Below are positions 1 through 7,617 of a stretch of DNA of 42,430 bases, piece by piece. Below the pieces are notes generated by a model. It was not told where the DNA came from and searched no databases. It saw only the letters and a list, made by a program, of their open reading frames with translations. Both the position numbers and the translations under genes were made by a program. The stretch spans positions 29,777 through 72,206 of the forward strand of contig DBTW01000117.1 of the NCBI GenBank assembly GCA_002307245.1, in the 5' to 3' direction. This DNA comes from Spirochaetaceae bacterium UBA1306. Lineage in GTDB: Bacteria > Spirochaetota > Spirochaetia > Treponematales > Rectinemataceae. How positions within the stretch are numbered: position 1 is the first letter of the stretch; the number at the start of each line of letters is the position of its first letter.

Positions 1-678
1 GAGGCGGAAGCGCGGGAGGCTCCGGAGCCTCCCGCGGCCGAGACTCCGAAGGAAGAGCCGCTCCTAGGCGAGCCGACTGCGCGGCTGCTCGAATACTTGA
101 AGGGCCTCGCGGACGAGCTTCCGCCTGAGGCGAAGGAAGCCTTCGACGTCGACGGGCTCAAGGAAAAGATCGACGACCTCATCGGCAAGATAAAGAAGGA
201 AGCCGAGCTCGCCACCGAGCCCCCGCCCCCGCCCCCGCCCGCCCGCGAGAGCGGCTTCGGCCTGCTCTCGGCCGGCGAGGCCTGGCGTTCCTCGGCCGAG
301 TCGCGGCGTCAGCCAGGCGAATCGCCGGCCGCCCCGGACGCGCCGGTTCGGGCCCTCGACCCCAGGCGCGGGCCCGAGGGCAGGCGTTCGCGGAGCGAGC
401 GGCGCGCCCCCGCCGACCGCCGCTCCCTCGCCGACAGGCGCGGAAAGGCCGAGCGACGGGAATCGGACGACCGCAGAGACAGTTCGGACAGGCGCTCGGG
501 CGAGCGGCGCGAGCCGGTGCCCGAGATAGACCTGAGCGAGCCCATAGACCCGCGAGCGGCGACCGTGAAGCTCGCGCCCGACGGGACGCCCACCGAAGTC
601 GCCGGCCTTCCCATTTCGCCGCGAATGGCCAAGCTCATACAAATCATCAGGCGAGAGAAGGACGACAATGCAAGATAG
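1..678 (+). CDS. Arg-repeat hypothetical protein (5' end outside window)
   Basis: The frame is open from the first base of the window, so the true start lies upstream and at least 225 residues are present. The visible N-terminal part is acidic and Pro/Glu-rich, followed by a helix-like segment and a run of seven prolines near base 225-240. Bases 385-525 encode about six hexapeptide-like repeats of the form [DE]RRxx[ASD]. The C-terminus (PISPRMAKLIQIIRREK) looks helical and basic. I recognise no family. The stop overlaps the HDOD gene start by 11 bases, so the two are probably translationally coupled and may share a regulatory role. Confidence 0.7.
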   Translation, partial: EAEAREAPEPPAAETPKEEPLLGEPTARLLEYLKGLADELPPEAKEAFDVDGLKEKIDDLIGKIKKEAELATEPPPPPPPARESGFGLLSAGEAWRSSAESRRQPGESPAAPDAPVRALDPRRGPEGRRSRSERRAPADRRSLADRRGKAERRESDDRRDSSDRRSGERREPVPEIDLSEPIDPRAATVKLAPDGTPTEVAGLPISPRMAKLIQIIRREKDDNAR

Positions 679-1537
679 CGACAGCGCCCGCCGCGTGCGC
701 GAATACGTGGGAGGGATGCCGAGCCTGCCCACGACGGTCTCGAAGGTGCTCGAGGTGTGCAATAACCCGAAGACGAGCCCCATCGACCTGGACCATGTCA
801 TCCAGCTGGATCCCGTCCTGATGGGCCGCGTCCTCAAGCTCATCAACTCGGCTTACTACAGCCTCGGATCCCAGGTCACGAGCCTCGTGCGAGCGATTAT
901 CATGCTCGGCGTCAACACCGTGAAGAACCTCGCGCTCTCGAGCGCGGTGCTCGACCGGGTCTCGAGCAAGAAGGACTTCCGCGCCCTCAACATGGACGCC
1001 TTTTGGCGCCACTCGCTCTGCGTGGGCGTGACCGCGAAGCTCATCGCGAAGCGGCGGGGCGTGGACCCCAAGGGCCTGGAGGAGTACTTCGCCGCCGGCC
1101 TCCTCCACGACATCGGCAAGATCCCGCTCAACAACGCCCTGGCCGACGAGTACGTCATGGCCATGTCGGCCGCGGATCGCGAGCGCTCCTCGATCTACTC
1201 GGCGGAGCGCCAGGTGCTCGGCATCGACCATTGCGAGGCCGGAGGCATCGTGTCCGAGAGCTGGAAGCTCACGGGCGCGATAGCCGATACCGTCCGCTGG
1301 CACCACGAGCTCGAGGCTTATTCCGGCGACTTCGGAGACGTGCTCCGGACGATCGCGGTCGCCGACTTCTTCGCGAACCGCGAGGGCATAGGCTTCTCGG
1401 GCAGCCGCTATCCCGATAAGCTGTCGCCCGAGGTGTTCGGCCTCCTCGGCATAGAGAAGTCCTTCCTCGAGGAGCTCGAGGACCCCGTCAACGCCGAGAT
1501 CGAGAAGGCCAAGGTCTTCCTAAAGCTCGGAGGCTAG
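668..1537 (+). CDS. HDOD domain regulatory protein
   Basis: A 289-residue protein that is almost entirely one HDOD domain. The N-terminal segment (GGMPSLPTTVSKVLEVC) and the mid-region (LDPVLMGRVLKLINSAYYS) are typical of the family, and an HD-like motif LLHDIGK and a later WHHE are present. HDOD proteins are cytoplasmic signalling or adaptor proteins linked to c-di-GMP, chemotaxis and stress signalling, and usually lack proven phosphodiesterase activity. The ATG overlaps the upstream gene. The next gene starts 2 bases after the stop, so this lies inside an operon. The exact target cannot be read from sequence. Confidence 0.9.
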   Translation: MQDSDSARRVREYVGGMPSLPTTVSKVLEVCNNPKTSPIDLDHVIQLDPVLMGRVLKLINSAYYSLGSQVTSLVRAIIMLGVNTVKNLALSSAVLDRVSSKKDFRALNMDAFWRHSLCVGVTAKLIAKRRGVDPKGLEEYFAAGLLHDIGKIPLNNALADEYVMAMSAADRERSSIYSAERQVLGIDHCEAGGIVSESWKLTGAIADTVRWHHELEAYSGDFGDVLRTIAVADFFANREGIGFSGSRYPDKLSPEVFGLLGIEKSFLEELEDPVNAEIEKAKVFLKLGG

Positions 1538-1539
1538 CC

Positions 1540-2457
1540 ATGTTCACCGTGACCATCTGGGGCGACCGCGGCTCCATGCCGACCCCGGGGCCCGATACGG
1601 CCCTCTTCGGCGGCAACACCGCCTGCATCGAGGTCCGCTGCGGGGACCGCCTCGTGATCATCGACGCCGGCTCGGGCATACGCCCCCTCGGCGAGAAGCT
1701 CATGAGGGAGGACATCAAGAAAGGGCCTATCGCGGCCGACCTCTTCATCACGCATACGCACTGGGACCATATCATGGGCTTCCCGATGTTCACGCCCATT
1801 TACGTGCCGGGCACCAAGCTCCATATCCGCGGGCCCATCAGCTACGAGGACGACACACTGGAGCAGGTCATCGGCACCCAATTGTCGTACCGATACTGGC
1901 CCGTGCGCCAGGACGAGCTCGCCGCCGAGATCAGCTACGAGCAGATCAAGGAGACGACCATCGACCTGGGCGGCGGCGTCTACGTGACCACGAAGTACCT
2001 GAACCACCCCATCCTCTGCCTGGGCTACCGCATCCAGTACGAGGGCAAGTCCTTCGTCACCGTCTACGACAACGAGCCCTTCCGAAACGTCTTCCCCACC
2101 GACCCGGCAGACCCGAGCTACGACGAGGCCGCCGCGCGCGAGGGCGACGAGGCCGCCGCCGAGGAGAACGAGAAGGTCCTGCATTTCTACGAGGGCGCGG
2201 ACCTGGTCGTCCACGATACCCAGTACAGTGCGAAGGAGTACCTCAAGGGCAAGGTGGGCTTCGGCCACAGCTCCTACGAGTTCGCCATCAATTCCTGCAA
2301 CAAGGCCCGCGTCAAGCGGCTCGTGATGTTCCACCACGATCCCAACAGGACCGACGCCGAGCTCCAGGAGCTCGAGCTGTTCTACCAGGCCAAGATCCGG
2401 GGCAAGACCTCCCTGGAGATCGAGATGGCGCGCGAGGGACGGAGCTTCTCCCTGTAA
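1540..2457 (+). CDS. MBL-fold metallo-hydrolase
   Basis: A 305-residue metallo-beta-lactamase superfamily protein. The metal-binding motif HxHxDH is visible as THTHWDHIMGF around residue 70-80. Further candidate ligands occur in KYLNHPILCLGYR, the late Asp of LVVHDTQYS, and MFHHDPN near the C-terminus, which is the pattern of the phosphodiesterase/RNase Z-like branch. A variable acidic insertion (about residues 188-215) precedes LVVHD. It is probably a soluble hydrolase of a phosphoester or cyclic nucleotide; the substrate is unknown. The start lies 2 bases after the HDOD stop, so the two are likely co-transcribed. Confidence 0.88.
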   Translation: MFTVTIWGDRGSMPTPGPDTALFGGNTACIEVRCGDRLVIIDAGSGIRPLGEKLMREDIKKGPIAADLFITHTHWDHIMGFPMFTPIYVPGTKLHIRGPISYEDDTLEQVIGTQLSYRYWPVRQDELAAEISYEQIKETTIDLGGGVYVTTKYLNHPILCLGYRIQYEGKSFVTVYDNEPFRNVFPTDPADPSYDEAAAREGDEAAAEENEKVLHFYEGADLVVHDTQYSAKEYLKGKVGFGHSSYEFAINSCNKARVKRLVMFHHDPNRTDAELQELELFYQAKIRGKTSLEIEMAREGRSFSL

Positions 2458-2483
2458 CCGCGGGCCGCCTCGCGCGTTAAACT

Positions 2484-2906
2484 ATGGTGAGCCAGCCCAA
2501 GAAGGATAAGCCCGCCGCCGGGTCGGAAGCTTACGCGGCCCGGGGCCGTGCCCTCAACCTTCTCATCAAGGACAATCACCTGGCCCGCGCGGCGCGCGAA
2601 GCTGCCCTCCTCGCCGCGGGCTCGGGCCTCGAGGGCCTGGCGAAAGACGCCGAGCTCACGGCGCCTATACGAGACGGCACGGAGCTCGGTTATTACGTCA
2701 ATGGCAAGAACGGCGGACATTACGACGCGCGCAACTTCCCCGAATTCACGGCCGGAAACTCCTACCTCGGGCCGCGGCAATATTTCGCGATGGGCGACAA
2801 TCGCTATTACTCGAATATCGATCCCTTCGCCCTCGAGCTGCGCTATATCGAGGGCTACGCCGCCTTCCGAGTCTGGCCCCCCGCCCGTTTCGGCGCCATA
2901 GAATGA
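2484..2906 (+). pseudogene. Decayed partial duplicate of signal peptidase I
   Basis: This 140-codon open frame is a shortened paralogue of the downstream lepB. Its first ~24 residues resemble the LepB N-terminus (GSEAYAARGRAL against SGAYEALGRAL), and it then jumps directly to the LepB C-terminal region (NLLIKDN...ARAAREAAL). All transmembrane segments, the catalytic Ser and the catalytic Lys are therefore missing. A second in-frame deletion removes about 27 residues just after MGDNRY. Both deletions preserve the frame and no stop codons have accumulated. It cannot be an active peptidase. Whether it is translated is unknown; GTG at 2487 aligns with the lepB ATG. Confidence 0.8.
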
Positions 2907-2921
2907 CCGCCGGGCCCGGGC

Positions 2922-2951
2922 TTGACCCTAACCGCTCGCCGTGAGGATAAT
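2922..2951 (+). promoter_or_regulatory. Predicted sigma70-type promoter of lepB
   Basis: TTGACC (2922-2927) and GATAAT (2946-2951) are separated by 18 bases. The -10 ends 7 bases before ATG 2959, so transcription would begin at or next to the start codon (leaderless). This supports ATG 2959 over ATG 2953 or GTG 2941. Confidence 0.5.
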
Positions 2952-2958
2952 TATGCGA

Positions 2959-4839
2959 ATGAGCAAGCCCCAAAAAGCACGAACCGCGGTCGACTCGGGC
3001 GCCTACGAAGCCCTGGGGCGAGCCCTGCCCCGCATGGCCCTCGCCTGGATAGGCCTCCTCCTCGCCACCGCCATAGCCGCCCTCTGCCCGCGATTTACCG
3101 GATACTACGCCGCCTACCTCGCGATCACCCTGGGCCTCGCCCTCGGCGCCCTGGCCTTCCTCAAGGCGATATACCGCGAGGGGCGGCGGGACCTTCATCC
3201 GGCCTTCAAGAAGTTCCTCGGCTACGGCCTCGTCCTCCACTACGCGGCCGCGGCCCTGCCTCGCGTCGATTGGGCCGGCGACGGCATCATCGGCCCGGGG
3301 CGGGTGGCCTACATGTTCGTCCTCGCGATGGTCTGCCTCGCGGCCGGCCTCGCGCTCTTCATTGCGATGGGCCGGCCCGGCGCCTACGCCGCCCTAGGCC
3401 TCATCTCCGAGGAGGAGGCCCGGGACAAGGTCCTCCGCAAGAAGCATTTCACCGAGGCCCGCAAGAAGGGCTTCTGGCACGGAACCCTCGAGTGGGTGGA
3501 CGCCCTCGGCTTCGCTGCCATCCTCGTCATCCTCATCAACACCTTCATCTTCCAGCTCTACGAGATCCCCTCCGAGTCGATGGTCCCGGCCTTCCTGGTC
3601 AAGGACAGGCCCTTCACCTCCAAGCTCAGCGCGGGCCCTCGCATTCCCCTGACCGACTGGCGCCTGCCCTTCCTCAAGCTGCCGCGGCGCGGCGATATCG
3701 TCACCCTGGCCAACCCGCGCTATCCCGAGAACCAGAGCGTCAATATAAAGAAGTACCTGGCCCAGTTGGTCTCGATGGTCACTTTCACCGCGGTCAACAT
3801 CGACAAGTACCTGCCCGACGGATCGATCAAGGCCGATCCCCTGGTCAAGCGCGTCGTGGGCCTCCCGGGCGAGAAGCTCATGATGGTGGACGACGTGCTC
3901 TATTCCAAGAAGGCCGGCGATTCGGCCTTCGCCCCGGTCGAGGCCGACAAGACTTGGGCGCGCTCCGACCTCTGGAAGGAGGACCCGGCGCTCAAGGCCC
4001 AGATCCAGGACATGCCCATCGACGCCGCGCACCGGAAGGTCCTCGACGCCTGGGACGCCAAGAAGCGGGGCGCCGACTCTCGTGCCCTCGCCACGCGGAT
4101 CGCGGCCTCGGCCGCCGAACTCGCGTCCAAGGCCTCGGCCCCCGCCTCCGCGGCCTTCCTCAAGGAGCTCGCCAAATCGAAGCCGAGCATCCATCAGGTG
4201 ATAGCCGCCGATATCGAGGCCTTCGAGAAGGCGGCTCCCGCCGACGGCAACCCCATCTCTCAGGCCGGCACCCGGGCCGACGACCTCGCCCTGGCCCTAG
4301 CCGTCGCGGGCAGCCCGAAGCTTCGGTCGGCACTTACCGACTACGCCTCCTGCCCCGGGGCCGCCCTGCGCGCCGCCAACGCCTACGAGACGGGGAGCCG
4401 CGCCCTCAACCTCCTCATCAAGGACAATCTCCTGGCGCGCGCCGCGCGCGAAGCCGCGCTCATCGCCTCAGGCCTGCCCTTCGACTCCCTCTCCAAGGAC
4501 GCGGCCCTCGCCGCCCTTACAAAGGACGGGAGCGAGCTCGATTACTACCTGAACGGCCAGTACGCCGGCCTTTACGACGAGCGCAACTTCCCGGAATTCC
4601 CCGGCGGCGATTCCTACCTCGGCCCGAGCCAGTATTTCGCGATGGGCGACAACCGCTATAACTCCCTGGACTTCCGTTACCGGACCGGCTCCTTCTCGAT
4701 TAAGGCCCTCGACCCCGCCGACCCCGCCTCGGTGGCCTACTACTCGAACGTCGATCCCTTCGCCCTCGACCTGCGCTTCATCGAGGGCTACGCCAAGTTC
4801 AGGATCTGGCCGCCCTCGAGGGTCGGCGCGATAAAATAA
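2959..4839 (+). CDS. lepB: Signal peptidase I, long form
   Basis: Type I leader peptidase that removes signal peptides at the cytoplasmic membrane. The protein is 626 residues, well above the usual 180-330. Three hydrophobic segments precede the catalytic region (near residues 15-60, 115-140 and 180-200). The catalytic Ser is about residue 207 in EIPSESMVPAF, and the catalytic Lys about 297 in DPLVKRVVGLPGE. The conserved GDN box (MGDNRYNSLDFRYR) is near 562. More than 200 Ala-rich, charged residues are inserted between the Lys region and the GDN box. Both catalytic residues are intact, so this is the functional copy, unlike the decayed duplicate just upstream. Confidence 0.93.
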   Translation: MSKPQKARTAVDSGAYEALGRALPRMALAWIGLLLATAIAALCPRFTGYYAAYLAITLGLALGALAFLKAIYREGRRDLHPAFKKFLGYGLVLHYAAAALPRVDWAGDGIIGPGRVAYMFVLAMVCLAAGLALFIAMGRPGAYAALGLISEEEARDKVLRKKHFTEARKKGFWHGTLEWVDALGFAAILVILINTFIFQLYEIPSESMVPAFLVKDRPFTSKLSAGPRIPLTDWRLPFLKLPRRGDIVTLANPRYPENQSVNIKKYLAQLVSMVTFTAVNIDKYLPDGSIKADPLVKRVVGLPGEKLMMVDDVLYSKKAGDSAFAPVEADKTWARSDLWKEDPALKAQIQDMPIDAAHRKVLDAWDAKKRGADSRALATRIAASAAELASKASAPASAAFLKELAKSKPSIHQVIAADIEAFEKAAPADGNPISQAGTRADDLALALAVAGSPKLRSALTDYASCPGAALRAANAYETGSRALNLLIKDNLLARAAREAALIASGLPFDSLSKDAALAALTKDGSELDYYLNGQYAGLYDERNFPEFPGGDSYLGPSQYFAMGDNRYNSLDFRYRTGSFSIKALDPADPASVAYYSNVDPFALDLRFIEGYAKFRIWPPSRVGAIK

Positions 4840-4882
4840 GCCAAGGCGATACCTTGATTCTCCGCCCGATTAGGACAAACTG

Positions 4883-7603
4883 ATGCTCATGGCCAAAAAC
4901 GAAAGCGGATCGGTCTTTCTCGTGCTCCCGGCGCCGGAGGCCGACGAGGCGGCTTCCGCCTTCGCCGCCGTAGGCATAGCCTCGGTGGTCCTGGATCCCT
5001 TCGCTTCCTCGTCGGGCATCGACAGGCTTTTCAGGCCGGCGGAGCGGGGCTTCATGCTCATCGGGGCCTCGTCCTGGGAGCGTATCCGTTCCTCGCTGCC
5101 TCCCCCGCCGCGCCGTTATATGGTCTTCGTCCTCGTCCCCGCCGAGCGGGAGGGGGAAGTCTCCTCAATCCTCGAGCCCGGCGCCTTCGACTACCTCCTG
5201 GGCGGCGTCCCCGGCTGGGCCGACCGCGCGGCCGCGTACTTCCGCGCCCTCTTCTCCCTCCAGCGGCGCTTCGCCGGCGGCTTCTCGGCCTTGGAGAGGC
5301 GTTACGAAGACTTGGTCCATTCCCTGCCCGATATCGTCTACGAGTTGGATTCCGAGGGTCGCTTTACTTTCATCAACAACTCCGTGAAACTCCTCGGCTA
5401 CGATCCATCAGACCTCCTCGGCAAGCATTTCTCGATACTGCTGCACGGGGAGGACGCCGAGGCGGTGGATCGCGACAGAGTGCTCGAAGCCTTCCATGGC
5501 GTCGAGACGGGGCCCGCGCTCAGCCCCAAGCTCTTCAACGAGAGGCGCAACAAGGAGCGCCGCACCGAGAACCTCGAGGTCAGGCTCAAGCGCAAGCCGG
5601 GCACCCAGGGAGGCGTCGGCGACATGATCGTCACCGTCATCTCCTACGGGGAGGTCACGGCGGCCGGAGAGTACGACCTGCGCTCCTCCGACAACGCCTT
5701 CAAGGGCTCGGTCGGGGTCATCCGGGATATCACCCTCAGGCGCAAGTCCGAGGAGATGCTCCGCAAGCTCTACCAGGCCGTAGACCAGCTCTCCGCGGGC
5801 ATCCTGATCGCCGACCGCGGTTTCCGCATCGAGTACGTGAATCCCGGCTTCTTCAAGATATCCGGCCTCCCCCCCCAGGAGGTCATCGGCGGCGACCTCT
5901 TCTCCTTCTTCGATCTCACGCCCGGCAAGGCCGAGGAGCTTCGCTCGCTCCTGCTCGAGGGCTTCGACGCGGGAGTCGAGGCGAGGCTGGCCTCGCGGCC
6001 GGATCGCCCGGCCGACCCGGTCGCGCCGGGGCCCTGGACCGCCCTCCACGCCTCGCCCGTGCGTTCGCCCTCCGGCGTGGTGACCCACGCAATCCTCATC
6101 TGCGAGGACATAAGCCAGCGCAAGGCCATGGAGGAGCTCGTCGAGCTCGCCAGGGAGGAGGCCGAGCGCGCCAACGCGGCGAAGAGCGACTTCCTCGCAT
6201 CGATGAGCCACGAGCTCAAGAGCCCCATCGCGAGCGTGCTCGCGGCAGCCAGACTCATCGAGATGGGCGGGCCCGAACCCGAGCGCAGGGCCGCCTCCAT
6301 CATCTCGAGCGCGCAGGGCCTCCTCGACATGCTCGGCGATATCCTGGACTTCGTGCGCTTCGAGACGGGCTCGGGGAGCCTGCGCAAGTACGCCTTCCCC
6401 CTGCAGGGCTTCGTCGCCCGCAGCTGCGACGCCTACCGCAAGGCGGCCGTCGCGAAGGGCCTCGCCTTCGAGATCGGGCCCATGCCCGACGAGACCCTGC
6501 GATCCGACCCCGATCGCCTGGGCCGCGCCTTCGCGGCCGTCCTGGACAACGCGGTATCCTTCACCGACAAGGGGACAGTCCGGGTCGACGCGGCCATGGA
6601 GCGGCGCGAGGGCAACGCGCCCTACCTCGTGCTCTCGGTCGCCGACACCGGCCCCGGCATCCCCCCGGAGGACCAGGGCCGGATCTTCTCGCCCTTCGTC
6701 CAGCTCGCCTCGCCCTATACCAAGCGCGGCGGGGCCGGCATCGGCCTCTCCCTCGCCCGCAACATAGTCCGCGCCCTCGGCGGCGAGGTTAGGCTGCAGA
6801 GCGAGGTGGGCCGCGGCTCGGCCTTCACCATCCTCGTGCCGGTCGGCGATCCCGCCGCGGCGTCCGAGTCCTCTCCCTCGCCGACCGCACGCCGCGTCTA
6901 TCGCCTTCTCGTGGTCGACGACAACGAGGTGAACCTCGAGTACATGGCCGCCATCCTGGCCAATGCCGGGCATCGCGCGACGACGGCGGCGAGCGGGGCC
7001 GAGGCCCTGCGGCTCCTCGAGGCGAACCCGCCGGACGCGGCTATCCTCGACATCCAGATGCCGGGCATGAGCGGCATCGAGCTGGGGCGCAAGATCCGCG
7101 AGTACGCCGGAAGCCGCTACGACTCGGGCCTGCCCCTCGTGGCCCTCACGGCCTTCGATCCCGAAGAAGTCTCCCGTTCCGGCGTGGACTTCGACTCGGT
7201 CTTCGACAAGCCCGTGGACGTTCCCAAGCTCCTCGGTTTCCTCGACCAGGCGGTGGACAAGCGCGAGGCCCCGCGCAAGGCGATCCTGGCCGCCCACTGG
7301 TCCGGGCGGGGGCCCGAATGCCTACGCGCCCTCCAGACGGCCCGCGCCGAGGCTCCCGCCCTGGCCCGGGCCTTCGCCGGGGCCTTAGCCTCGGGCGACG
7401 CCGAGGCGCTCAAGGCCGCGGCGCGGGCCCTCTCGGCCTTGCATGCGCGCCTCGGCGACGATCCGGGCGCCGCCGCTCTCCGGCGCCTGGCCCTGGCCTT
7501 CGCGGAGGAGGATCGCGCCATCGTCGCCAGCAGGGCCTCGCGGCTCGTCGCCGGCGAGGAAGCCCTTTTCGGGGCTTTGGAGCGCCTGCTGCCTTCGATC
7601 TAG
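4883..7603 (+). CDS. Hybrid sensor histidine kinase (PAS-PAS-HisKA-HATPase-REC)
   Basis: A 906-residue cytoplasmic hybrid kinase without membrane segments. An N-terminal region of ~125 residues looks like a degenerate receiver domain. Two PAS domains follow (about 140-280 and 295-415), then HisKA with phospho-acceptor His443 in MSHELKSP. Next come HATPase_c (DTGPGIPPEDQG and GGAGIGLSLARN) and a receiver with phospho-acceptor Asp723 in AILDIQMPGMSG and a KP motif (FDKPVD). The last ~100 residues resemble an HPt helical bundle, but the expected His appears to be replaced (Arg about 848). ATG 4883 has an AGGA site 7 bases upstream. It is convergent with the next kinase gene. The signal is unknown. 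Confidence 0.92.
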   Translation: MLMAKNESGSVFLVLPAPEADEAASAFAAVGIASVVLDPFASSSGIDRLFRPAERGFMLIGASSWERIRSSLPPPPRRYMVFVLVPAEREGEVSSILEPGAFDYLLGGVPGWADRAAAYFRALFSLQRRFAGGFSALERRYEDLVHSLPDIVYELDSEGRFTFINNSVKLLGYDPSDLLGKHFSILLHGEDAEAVDRDRVLEAFHGVETGPALSPKLFNERRNKERRTENLEVRLKRKPGTQGGVGDMIVTVISYGEVTAAGEYDLRSSDNAFKGSVGVIRDITLRRKSEEMLRKLYQAVDQLSAGILIADRGFRIEYVNPGFFKISGLPPQEVIGGDLFSFFDLTPGKAEELRSLLLEGFDAGVEARLASRPDRPADPVAPGPWTALHASPVRSPSGVVTHAILICEDISQRKAMEELVELAREEAERANAAKSDFLASMSHELKSPIASVLAAARLIEMGGPEPERRAASIISSAQGLLDMLGDILDFVRFETGSGSLRKYAFPLQGFVARSCDAYRKAAVAKGLAFEIGPMPDETLRSDPDRLGRAFAAVLDNAVSFTDKGTVRVDAAMERREGNAPYLVLSVADTGPGIPPEDQGRIFSPFVQLASPYTKRGGAGIGLSLARNIVRALGGEVRLQSEVGRGSAFTILVPVGDPAAASESSPSPTARRVYRLLVVDDNEVNLEYMAAILANAGHRATTAASGAEALRLLEANPPDAAILDIQMPGMSGIELGRKIREYAGSRYDSGLPLVALTAFDPEEVSRSGVDFDSVFDKPVDVPKLLGFLDQAVDKREAPRKAILAAHWSGRGPECLRALQTARAEAPALARAFAGALASGDAEALKAAARALSALHARLGDDPGAAALRRLALAFAEEDRAIVASRASRLVAGEEALFGALERLLPSI

Positions 7604-7617
7604 GAGGGCCTGCCGGC

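Noticed and set aside
200..240. C-rich repeat as a possible structured DNA element
   Set aside because: It simply encodes a polyproline run within an open reading frame; no strand-specific G-run pattern beyond that was apparent.
2922..4661. 579-codon open frame on the plus strand
   Set aside because: It is an Arg/Pro-rich alternative frame over lepB with no recognisable motif.
4840..4882. CAAGG/CCTTG dyad after lepB as a terminator
   Set aside because: The stem is only 5 bp and has no U-tract.
5408..7297. 629-codon open frame on the minus strand
   Set aside because: It is antisense to the hybrid kinase, low-complexity and without domains; long antisense frames are expected at this GC content.
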